From contig CADBTE010000344.1 in the NCBI GenBank assembly GCA_902797455.1, positions 1 through 5,108 of the forward strand: a DNA stretch of 5,108 bases, read 5' to 3'. The DNA is from an uncultured Planctomycetota bacterium (lineage in GTDB: Bacteria; Planctomycetota; Planctomycetia; Pirellulales; Thermoguttaceae). The position numbers were made by a program, and so were the translations under genes. The notes under the pieces are model-generated. The model was given only the letters and a program-made list of their open reading frames with translations, was not told the origin of the DNA and did no database searches. Of this stretch, positions 1 to 5,108 are shown piece after piece (within the stretch, counting starts at the first letter, position 1; each line of letters begins with the position of its first letter).

Positions 1-1787
1 GGGAAGATCGCCTTGATTCGGGAGGCAATACGCTCGGCGTTTTGCCGCTCCTTGGCGCTTTCGTCAGCGTGCCAGACGCGAATTTTTTCCTCTTCTTCCT
101 CGGTCGGTTTTTCTTGCTCCAGAAGTTGGTCGAGTTTGGGCAGGCGCGAGAAACGGCCGTCGCCGAGCTGTTCCAATATCCGCTGATCGACGGCCAGCAT
201 CGGAGTATCGGTGCCGCAGATCTCACGAACCGTCATTCTGGCGAAGGTTTCCAGCGGCATCACCCGCCCGCCTGACCAGACAGGGAGAGTGCGCCAAGGT
301 TTCCAGCTTTTTTGCGAGGCGCTGTCGAAACAACCGACACGCAGGGCGGCCAAGGCGGCGGCCGACAGGAAGATGCAGGCGCACAGAGCCGCTGCGGCGG
401 CGAACGGTTTGGGGGATTTCACCTGTTTCACCTGTACTGGCAATGCGGACGAACACCGTTTTTGAAGCTGGACAATGAGCAAAAGAGACCCAAAGACAAG
501 AAGGATCGATCCGACGTTTTTCAGTGGACGACCGGGATCGCTGTTGAGCGACAGAACCGACTGCTCGATCTGTGTCCGGGGGGTACTCTCGCCGGGGAGA
601 AGATGACCGCCGACGATCGACTCAAACTCGCGGCTCCCCGGATAGAACGGTCCTCGGAAGGAGGATTGATAAACCCAGTAGGAGCGGGACCCCTTGCCGG
701 AGCGAATACGCGCCGGGCGGTTCATTCGAACCAAAATATTCTTCTGCCCCTCACCGTTTCCGCCGCCGGGGACACAGTCGATTCGGCTGGAGAACGACGA
801 GGGGGTGGTGGAACCCGGCTCGTACTCGGCCCGGAAGTCATGCAGATGAATGGAGAATCCCGGATCAAAGACAGCGTTTTCCAACGCCAAACGGACACTT
901 CGATCTTTCCCCGGAACCGTGTGAACCAAGGAGTCTAAACGGACGCGCGACTCCTTCATTTGAGTGGGGATGGTTCGAAGCCAAAACTCCGCGTTTTGGC
1001 CGTCGACCTCAACGCGGAGCTTCACTAAGGCGTAAAATTCGTTGGCGCGTTCTTTATCGAAGGGGGCCTCGATGGGATCGGCTTTGGGATCTTCGGGAAA
1101 CTGTCCTGGACAGAGGTAGCCGATCTGCTCGATTCTTATGCCGTTTTTATCATACAAGAGGCGGTTCTTCCCCTTGCCGCAGAGGCACGCGGCGAGGCGG
1201 ACCGCTTCGTAATGTCCGCGCAGGGCCGTGCGGGCAAGTTTTTTGACCGCTCCCGGGCCGCCGAGCCGCTCCAGCGCCGGGGAAAGAACATAGCGGTTCC
1301 ACCCGGCCCGAGAGTACATTTCTGAGCCGAAAACACCGCCGGAGAAAGGAATTCGGATGATCTTTTCGTCCGCCGCCGCGTCGTTCGCCGTGACGACAGC
1401 GTTCAGTGACCAGGCGTTGGTTCGGACGGCCTCCTGGCAAGCGGTTCCCTCAAAAACGGCCATCTCCCCCTCGATGGCGCTTTTGTGTGTCAGATAACAA
1501 CCGGCCAGCAGAAGCAGAACCCCAAAGTGGGCGGCTAAAAAGGGTATCTGCCGCTTTTTCCAGGGAAAACGTGCCAGCAGCGAGAAGAGAACATTGAGTG
1601 CCAAAAGAAACTCCAGCGCCATGAACCAGACCGATCGATAGAGCAGCTGGCCGGCGGCGGTGGTGCCGAAGTCCCGTTCGATGAAGGTTCCCCATCCGCA
1701 TAGGACCGCCAGAATCACCATTAGGATGACCCCCGCGCGTGATGAACCAAGAACACGGAGAATCTGTCTGGGACGGGTGGTGGGCAT
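1..1787 (-). CDS. ResB-CcsA fusion cytochrome c biogenesis protein (3' end beyond window)
   Basis: Predicted System II cytochrome c synthase, an inner-membrane protein that carries haem across the membrane and attaches it to apocytochrome c. The frame is open from ATG at 1787 to the left edge, 595 codons without a stop. The ResB part shows three early membrane helices (about residues 19-37, 52-71, 81-100); the third carries the family-like histidine pattern AAHFGVLLLLAG (H87). A periplasmic domain of about 320 residues follows (101-422), then a helix at 424-441, a Lys/Arg-rich cytoplasmic linker and a further helix at 461-484. LPVWSGGRVMPLETFARM (501-518) resembles the periplasmic segment that opens the CcsA half in planctomycete fusions; an acidic stretch at 563-567 follows. 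The WWD haem-handling motif of CcsA is not visible and should lie beyond the edge. The ribosome-binding site is weak (GAAAG). Fusion of the two halves is inferred from the linker; the ResB identity is firmer. Confidence 0.88.
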   Translation of the reverse strand, partial: MPTTRPRQILRVLGSSRAGVILMVILAVLCGWGTFIERDFGTTAAGQLLYRSVWFMALEFLLALNVLFSLLARFPWKKRQIPFLAAHFGVLLLLAGCYLTHKSAIEGEMAVFEGTACQEAVRTNAWSLNAVVTANDAAADEKIIRIPFSGGVFGSEMYSRAGWNRYVLSPALERLGGPGAVKKLARTALRGHYEAVRLAACLCGKGKNRLLYDKNGIRIEQIGYLCPGQFPEDPKADPIEAPFDKERANEFYALVKLRVEVDGQNAEFWLRTIPTQMKESRVRLDSLVHTVPGKDRSVRLALENAVFDPGFSIHLHDFRAEYEPGSTTPSSFSSRIDCVPGGGNGEGQKNILVRMNRPARIRSGKGSRSYWVYQSSFRGPFYPGSREFESIVGGHLLPGESTPRTQIEQSVLSLNSDPGRPLKNVGSILLVFGSLLLIVQLQKRCSSALPVQVKQVKSPKPFAAAAALCACIFLSAAALAALRVGCFDSASQKSWKPWRTLPVWSGGRVMPLETFARMTVREICGTDTPMLAVDQRILEQLGDGRFSRLPKLDQLLEQEKPTEEEEEKIRVWHADESAKERQNAERIASRIKAIF

Positions 1788-1796
1788 AACGCTTTC

Positions 1797-1825
1797 TTTT
1801 CTTCGAGTTGGAAGACGGCTATAAT
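1797..1825 (+). promoter_or_regulatory. Candidate promoter for the SGNH hydrolase gene
   Basis: A perfect TATAAT lies at 1820-1825, with a poor -35 element TTTTCT (1797-1802, 3 of 6) 17 bases upstream. It would start transcription near 1832, leaving a leader of about 128 bases before the ATG at 1960, and would overlap the leader of the divergent minus-strand gene. The weak -35 makes this tentative. Confidence 0.3.
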
Positions 1826-1865
1826 CACCCTTGTCTGCGCCTGCGGACGACAGACGAAGGTGCTT

Positions 1866-1885
1866 GCGCGGCGGCTAATCCGCGC
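1866..1885 (-). other. Possible 5'-end stem-loop in the ResB-CcsA leader
   Basis: GCGCGG (1866-1871) and CCGCGC (1880-1885) form a six-base-pair, all-GC stem with an eight-base loop. The predicted start site of the minus-strand promoter (about 1885) would place this hairpin at the very 5' end of the transcript, where such structures can slow mRNA decay. No run of U follows, so it is not an intrinsic terminator. A GC-rich stem this short could arise by chance. Confidence 0.25.
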
Positions 1886-1891
1886 CGGTAA

Positions 1892-1920
1892 AGTATAACC
1901 CACAGCACACCGGTATTCAA
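1892..1920 (-). promoter_or_regulatory. Sigma-70-like promoter for the ResB-CcsA gene
   Basis: On the minus strand TTGAAT (1920-1915) and TATACT (1897-1892) are separated by exactly 17 bases, matching 4 of 6 and 5 of 6 consensus positions. Transcription would start near 1885 and give a leader of about 98 bases before the ATG at 1787. Position and spacing are seen; activity is inferred. Confidence 0.55.
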
Positions 1921-1959
1921 GGTTCGAGAAACAACGAAGAAACAAGAAGGAATGATGCG

Positions 1960-2646
1960 ATGAGACGACAATTATGCTTAATGGCTGCGGCGGTGACCAT
2001 TCTGATGGCGGCTTTCCCCTCCTGGGGGGAGGAGCCCCTCTACAAACAGTTCCAGCCGGCAAGCAGTACCCATAAACCGGAATCGATCGAGTGGAGCAAT
2101 TATATGTCCTTCGATACCCCCGATACCGACACTCCTCGATTGCTCCTGATCGGCGACTCGATCTGCAACGCCTATCAGTCGCGGGTTCGCCCGCTTCTGG
2201 ACGGAAGGATGACAATGACTTTTTGGGCCTCGTCCAAATGCGCCACCTCGCCGGAGTATTTCCGTGCCCTCGATATGGTCTTGTCGATGGAAAATTTCTC
2301 GGTGATTTCGTTCAACAACGGGCTGCACAGTCTGTCTGCCGATCCCGCGGAATGGGAAGCCGCCTACCGCGGCATCGTCAAGTTTATTCGTGCCAAGTGC
2401 CCGGAGGCGAAACTCTATCTGACACTGTCGACCCCGCTGAAAGACCCCGCGCTGACGGCCAAATCAAAGGCCCTCAACCAGATCGTTTGCCAAGTGGCCA
2501 GCGAGGAGGGCCTGCCCACCATTGATTTGTTTTCGGTGATGGATCCGCTTGACCGCGGCGAGTTCTGGTCCGACACCTTCCACTTCCACGGGCCGGCGAT
2601 CGAAAAACAGGCCCAGACCATTGTCGAGACGGTGCTTGGGGAGTAA
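1960..2646 (+). CDS. Exported SGNH/GDSL-type hydrolase
   Basis: Predicted secreted or periplasmic esterase-like hydrolase of 228 residues; the substrate cannot be told from sequence. A signal peptide is clear: basic MRRQ, a hydrophobic core to about residue 20, and likely cleavage near SWG-EE (23/24). SGNH block I is LLLIGDSICNAY, with the nucleophile Ser67 in GDSI. Block III appears as FNNGLHSL (118-125), with an Asn (119 or 120) as oxyanion-hole candidate; NNGLH differs from the usual GxND. Block V is DTFHFHG, giving Asp205 and His208 in the DxxH spacing. The ATG at 1960 has AGAAGG at 1945-1950, nine bases upstream; two nearer ATGs (1952, 1955) are in other frames. The gene is divergent from the ResB-CcsA gene and convergent with the porin, so it is probably transcribed alone. 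Class is secure; a sugar O-acetyl or other ester substrate is only a guess. Confidence 0.87.
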   Translation: MRRQLCLMAAAVTILMAAFPSWGEEPLYKQFQPASSTHKPESIEWSNYMSFDTPDTDTPRLLLIGDSICNAYQSRVRPLLDGRMTMTFWASSKCATSPEYFRALDMVLSMENFSVISFNNGLHSLSADPAEWEAAYRGIVKFIRAKCPEAKLYLTLSTPLKDPALTAKSKALNQIVCQVASEEGLPTIDLFSVMDPLDRGEFWSDTFHFHGPAIEKQAQTIVETVLGE

Positions 2647-2655
2647 TTAGTCCCC
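2638..2655. repeat. Imperfect inverted repeat across the hydrolase stop codon
   Basis: GGGGAGTAATTAGTCCCC is symmetric at 16 of 18 positions, with only the G2643/G2650 pair mismatched. It contains the hydrolase TAA and lies in the 18-base gap region between two convergent stop codons. As RNA it would form a GGGGA/UCCCC stem from either strand. No U-tract follows on either side, so it is not a standard intrinsic terminator, though it could act as a shared transcript-end or decay-blocking structure. Confidence 0.35.
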
Positions 2656-2664
2656 GGCCGGCGC

Positions 2665-4116
2665 TTAGAACTTAATACGTACCTGGGAAATAAAGGTATC
2701 GCTGTCGCGGTTCTGCTTTTCGGCCGTGCCGCCGCCGGCCGAATGGGGCATAGCGTGAATCCAGTTGAAGCTCCACCGGGTTTGACTGTTCCAGAACCAG
2801 TTTAGCCCGGCTATGAGTTCACCGTAGGTTCCGTAGACCAGGTCCCCGCCGGCATCCGCCAGATTGTTCAGATCGGTGTGGGAGTACTGACAGACCGCTT
2901 CAAAGGCCCCGTACCCTTCGAAGTACTTGCAGTTCTCAAAATCGACAAACCGAAGCTCCTCGGGGACGACTACCTTTTCAAAACAGCCAATGGTTTTGTC
3001 GTATTCGTGGAACGCCCCGGGGGTGAGCATTAAACGGCTGACCAAAGTGGCCCCCGTGGCGTTGTCCAGCCCGTCATAACAGCCGAGGAATCCCTCGGCC
3101 TGGACGGCAAAGCCCCCTTTCTGCCAGGCGACTTCGGCCTCGGCGACGGAATAATCATCCAGTGTCACTTTCCCCCCGAGGATATAAGGCATCGAGTAGG
3201 TCCAGCCGGTTGGACGAAGGCGCAGATTCATCTGGCCGCCCGGGTCGAGGCGGGTCCAGTAGTACGCCGCCCCGACATGGAGTACCTCATCGAGATAATC
3301 GTCGCCGCAGCGGCGATAGATCGGGACCGCGGTGGCGCGGGCATTGAACAGAATCGATGAGTCGCTTTCCGCACAGGCGGTTTTGCTGTCGAGTCCCTTG
3401 CCGGTAAATATCCCTAGGAGCAGATGCCCCTGTTTATCCGCGGTATAATAGTTCGAACCGATCCCGAGTTTTCGTCCGGCACCGAAGGTGTTGGTGTTGC
3501 AGTCAAAATCGGGAACGGGGGTATCATAGATCGATTGAGTGTACCCCATGTTTGAGTCGATCCAAAAGTGACCGACGGTCAGATCACCGAAGAGCGGCAA
3601 ATCTTTGGCCGTCACGATCACATCCTTGAAATTGACCTCCTCTTTGTTGATGCCGAAGGTTACCCCATAGGAGAGAAAATTGTATCCTTCCCCCTTGATG
3701 GAGATCCGCGCGTCGCGCACTTGAGTCCGGTTGTCTATCTGGCCGCAAACAGCGCGGCTGGCGTCCGATTGGCTCAGCTGCATCGCGTCCATGATAAGGG
3801 TCCCGCCGACCTTGTAGCTGAACCTTTTAGAAGAGTCATGCTTGTCTTGCTTCTTTTTAAGGTCAGCTTCCAAAGAGGATAATTGATTTTTGATGTCATC
3901 GATGGCCGCTCGCAGTTCATCCTCGCTTGGTTTGTTTTGTCCGGCACCATCTCCGACGGCGGAACCATGATCAGGGGCCGTGGCAAGTAATGAACCGGGA
4001 ACCGGCGGGGTCTGCTGATCAGTGAGCTGAGCGGTGGACACGGCGCCGCTGCCCAGAAACAGCGCGGTTGCCAGAGCCAGGGAGACAACAGGGGAAGTGG
4101 TTCTTCTCGGACGCAT
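2665..4116 (-). CDS. Outer-membrane porin, phosphate-selective O/P (OprP/OprO) type
   Basis: Predicted outer-membrane beta-barrel porin of 483 residues. It has a basic start (MRPRR), a hydrophobic segment to about residue 25 and likely signal cleavage after Ala29 (STA-Q). A Pro/Gly-rich spacer is followed by a coiled coil at about 65-93 with leucine/isoleucine heptads (L68, I72, I75, L79, L82, L86), then a barrel from about residue 98 with many alternating aromatic strands. The C-terminal part has the order typical of this family: FEGYGAFEAVCQYSHTDLN (399-417), GLNWFWNSQTRWSFNWIH (437-454), and a terminal QVRIKF ending in Phe, the usual barrel-assembly signal. AAGGAA at 4131-4126 lies nine bases before the ATG. 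Eight cysteines (124, 206, 248, 270, 346, 378, 396, 409) are unusual for a porin. Family assignment rests on the C-terminal pattern; phosphate selectivity is the family name and is not shown here. Confidence 0.85.
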   Translation of the reverse strand: MRPRRTTSPVVSLALATALFLGSGAVSTAQLTDQQTPPVPGSLLATAPDHGSAVGDGAGQNKPSEDELRAAIDDIKNQLSSLEADLKKKQDKHDSSKRFSYKVGGTLIMDAMQLSQSDASRAVCGQIDNRTQVRDARISIKGEGYNFLSYGVTFGINKEEVNFKDVIVTAKDLPLFGDLTVGHFWIDSNMGYTQSIYDTPVPDFDCNTNTFGAGRKLGIGSNYYTADKQGHLLLGIFTGKGLDSKTACAESDSSILFNARATAVPIYRRCGDDYLDEVLHVGAAYYWTRLDPGGQMNLRLRPTGWTYSMPYILGGKVTLDDYSVAEAEVAWQKGGFAVQAEGFLGCYDGLDNATGATLVSRLMLTPGAFHEYDKTIGCFEKVVVPEELRFVDFENCKYFEGYGAFEAVCQYSHTDLNNLADAGGDLVYGTYGELIAGLNWFWNSQTRWSFNWIHAMPHSAGGGTAEKQNRDSDTFISQVRIKF

Positions 4117-4205
4117 GACTACGGTTTCCTTTCAGGTCGCGAAACTTGTTGGCTGTATCGGTCAAAACGTTCTTGATGGTTGAGTAAATCCTGTCGGGTT
4201 TAGGA

Positions 4206-4233
4206 ACAATACTTCGTCTCTAGCTTATCTGAA
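4206..4233 (-). promoter_or_regulatory. Weak candidate promoter for the porin
   Basis: On the minus strand TTCAGA (4233-4228) and TATTGT (4211-4206) are spaced 16 bases apart, each matching 4 of 6 consensus bases. The start site would be near 4199, about 83 bases before the ATG. The inverted repeat at 4237-4260 lies directly upstream of the -35 element, centred near -50, which would suit an activator site. The element matches are weak. Confidence 0.22.
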
Positions 4234-4236
4234 TTG

Positions 4237-4260
4237 TTTAGGTTTGCAAAAGTACCTAAA
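4237..4260. repeat. Inverted repeat, possible operator upstream of the porin
   Basis: TTTAGGT (4237-4243) and ACCTAAA (4254-4260) are perfect seven-base arms with a ten-base spacer, so the arm centres lie 17 bases apart. The spacer overlaps a second small palindrome, TTTGCAAA (4243-4250). The left arm sits in GTTTAGG, which recurs in direct orientation at 4198-4204, giving three half-sites within 63 bases upstream of the porin. This arrangement fits a dimeric regulator site; no regulator is identified. Confidence 0.4.
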
Positions 4261-4541
4261 TTACTTCTTGCCGCGTATTTTTCTTGTTTACTCCTTAAAG
4301 GAAGTGGTTGGTCGTGCCGATATTAATGATTGTAAGGGGTGTGAGAAGCAAAGCGTCACGACCGATAACAATGGTATCCCGCAAGCGGTGAGATTCGCCC
4401 GGATGAGAGAAAAACAGCGAAATCTTCCCCTTTGTTTAGCCGATACTGTTATTAGTGTGACGAGGCGCTTTTCGCGCGAAGTTGGGCGTTATTTCGGCCG
4501 GTAAGTCATCGAGGCCGGGCAGTTACGAAAGTGGTTGAAAC

Positions 4542-4793
4542 GTGGATCAGGAAATCAATGTGCTGGCTCTGGTTAAGGGAGAAGAACGATACGTCTTTAT
4601 GTACAGCGACGAGAACAGCGGCGATGTTGTTCGCCGGATGGGTCGCTACGCCTCTGATCGTGAACTGAGTTTTTCGTGGTACGATGCCGCCGTTCTCAGT
4701 CAGAAGATCCGCCGGCAGTCTCAGCGTGAGGATCTCGGTTATAAAGGCGCCTCCGCGGATGTCTCCGGCTATCCGGTTCATCGTGAGGACTAA
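4542..4793 (+). CDS. Conserved small protein of unknown function, planctomycete type
   Basis: Encodes 83 residues. I recall the core (NVLALVKGEERYVF at 6-19 and ELSFSWYDAAVLSQKIR at 41-57) as belonging to a short family common in planctomycetes without an assigned function. There is no signal peptide, membrane helix or cysteine, so it is probably a soluble cytoplasmic protein. The first 57 residues look folded (strand-rich start, charged middle, helix near the end), whereas residues 58-83 are polar and probably a variable tail. The start is GTG at 4542: a TGA three bases before it rules out an in-frame extension, and beginning later would remove the family-like N-terminus. GAAAG at 4527-4531 is a poor ribosome-binding site. 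The gene is transcribed away from the porin and ends 30 bases before a strong terminator, which supports its being a genuine, probably single-gene, transcript. Confidence 0.8.
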   Translation: MDQEINVLALVKGEERYVFMYSDENSGDVVRRMGRYASDRELSFSWYDAAVLSQKIRRQSQREDLGYKGASADVSGYPVHRED

Positions 4794-5108
4794 AACAACC
4801 CAACACAGTTTTCTGTACCCCTGAGCGCGGCACCGAATGTTTCGGTGCCGCGCTTTTTTTGTCTGCGGAAAGACTCATGTTGATGCCAAGCTCGATCGGC
4901 TGCCCGAACACCCGCTTGGGGTTGTTCGTCCCCCCCGCGCTGGCGGCGATGATTTTCCAGTCCCCGACTTCGTCCGCGCCGGCCGAGACGAATTTTCCCG
5001 CGTCGGCGTCGAACTTGCACAGTTCCGGAATCGTCGCCTCGGTATAGGTGAGGAACCCCGCGCACAGCCCCGGGACGATGCAGCGGCCGATTCCGCCGGA
5101 GGCGACCC
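4696..5108 (-). CDS. C-terminal part of an unidentified gene entering from the right edge
   Basis: A minus-strand frame is open from the right edge. From 5106 down to about 4861 nearly every codon ends in G or C, far more than in the other frames, so that part is very probably coding. The product is not recognised: it has GRCIVPGLCAGF, then LCKFDADAGKF, then GDWKIIAASAGGTNNP and FGQPIELGIN. The GRC...GLC and DWKI spacing faintly resembles small phage-like proteins seen in planctomycetes, which is a weak impression only. After about 4861 the frame continues through AAA AAA AGC, through the opposing gene's terminator and 98 bases into that gene, ending at 4696 with a basic, low-similarity tail (SRRHPRRR). 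A -1 shift at the A7 tract would end it at 4790 instead, right at the opposing stop codon. The end given is that of the unshifted frame and is uncertain. Confidence 0.5.
   Translation of the reverse strand, partial: VASGGIGRCIVPGLCAGFLTYTEATIPELCKFDADAGKFVSAGADEVGDWKIIAASAGGTNNPKRVFGQPIELGINMSLSADKKSAAPKHSVPRSGVQKTVLGCFSPHDEPDSRRHPRRRLYNRDPHAETAGGSSD
4824..4860 (+). terminator. Strong intrinsic terminator after the small protein gene
   Basis: A perfect 14-base-pair stem (4824-4837 with 4841-4854) around a three-base TGT loop is followed by seven T (4854-4860). It begins 30 bases after the stop at 4793. The T-run is only on the plus-strand side, so it terminates plus-strand transcription; read on the minus strand it has the A-run before the hairpin and no U-tract after it. 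Confidence 0.92.

Larger units (their letters stand above)
4117..4541. other. Divergent intergenic region, no convincing gene
   Basis: These 425 bases separate the porin start from the start of the small conserved gene. Composition is more AT-rich than the flanking genes over roughly 4141-4340. It holds an inverted repeat, weak promoter candidates in both directions and a 10-base palindrome TTCGCGCGAA at 4471-4480. On the plus strand, TTGTTT (4234-4239) and TAAATT (4257-4262) are 17 bases apart and overlap the inverted repeat; this would give a leader of about 270 bases for the 4542 gene, but the match is poor. An 86-codon frame from TTG at 4244 shows no recognisable protein features and mixed third-position use, so it was not called. 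I see no RNA gene. Confidence 0.6.

Noticed and set aside
312..1246. Long plus-strand frames of 208 and 224 codons
   Set aside because: Both lie opposite the ResB-CcsA gene, are rich in Arg/Gly/Pro as expected for antisense frames of GC-rich coding DNA, and show no protein features.
1721..2215. 164-codon minus-strand frame across the divergent region
   Set aside because: It overlaps the starts of both the ResB-CcsA gene and the hydrolase in another frame and has a basic, Ser/Arg-rich composition without family features.
2654..2661. CCGGCCGG palindrome between convergent genes as a terminator
   Set aside because: It has no loop and no T-run, so it cannot be an intrinsic terminator; short GC palindromes are common in such DNA.
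4471..4480. Palindrome TTCGCGCGAA
   Set aside because: Only ten bases, symmetry stops at once on both sides and there is no second copy or nearby promoter element; chance is a sufficient explanation.
4244..4504. 86-codon plus-strand frame in the porin upstream region
   Set aside because: It starts with TTG inside the inverted repeat, has no visible ribosome-binding site, mixed codon use and no recognisable protein pattern; it is better read as non-coding leader and regulatory DNA.
4837..5108. Open plus-strand frame from an ATG in the terminator loop to the right edge
   Set aside because: Its third-position GC is lower than that of the opposite-strand frame, its composition (Arg, Asp, Pro) looks antisense, and it would begin inside a strong terminator hairpin.

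Overview
The window most likely comes from a planctomycete chromosome (moderately GC-rich, Pirellulales-like). The support is a fused ResB-CcsA cytochrome c maturation protein with the WSGGR.MPL linker I associate with that phylum, an OprP/OprO-type porin with an N-terminal coiled coil, and a small protein (LVKGEERYVF...FSWYDAAVLSQ) that I recall only as an uncharacterised planctomycete family. This placement is inference from sequence recall, with no search behind it.

Layout. (1) 1-1787, minus strand: 5' part of a long ResB-CcsA fusion gene that runs off the left edge; the visible 595 codons have no stop. (2) 1788-1959: divergent intergenic region with a good sigma-70-like promoter for the minus-strand gene and a weaker candidate for the plus strand. 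(3) 1960-2646, plus: exported SGNH/GDSL-type hydrolase. (4) 2665-4116, minus: outer-membrane porin of the phosphate-selective O/P type, convergent with the hydrolase and separated from it by only 18 bases; an imperfect 18-base inverted repeat spans the hydrolase stop codon. (5) 4117-4541: a 425-base divergent intergenic region, more AT-rich near the porin, with a perfect 7-base-arm inverted repeat and a third copy of its half-site. (6) 4542-4793, plus: conserved small protein with a GTG start, followed by a very strong intrinsic terminator (4824-4860). (7) 4696-5108, minus: C-terminal end of a gene entering from the right edge. Its codon use is clearly coding up to about 4861, but its frame then runs through an A7 tract and the other gene's terminator hairpin, so its true end is uncertain.

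The genes do not form one operon; every neighbouring pair is divergent or convergent. A shared theme is the cell envelope: cytochrome c maturation, an exported hydrolase and an outer-membrane porin. No CRISPR array, tRNA, rRNA or insertion sequence was seen. I found no convincing new multi-gene system. The points most worth a second look are the unresolved 3' end of the right-edge gene, the conserved small protein of unknown function, the cysteine-rich porin and the symmetric site upstream of it.
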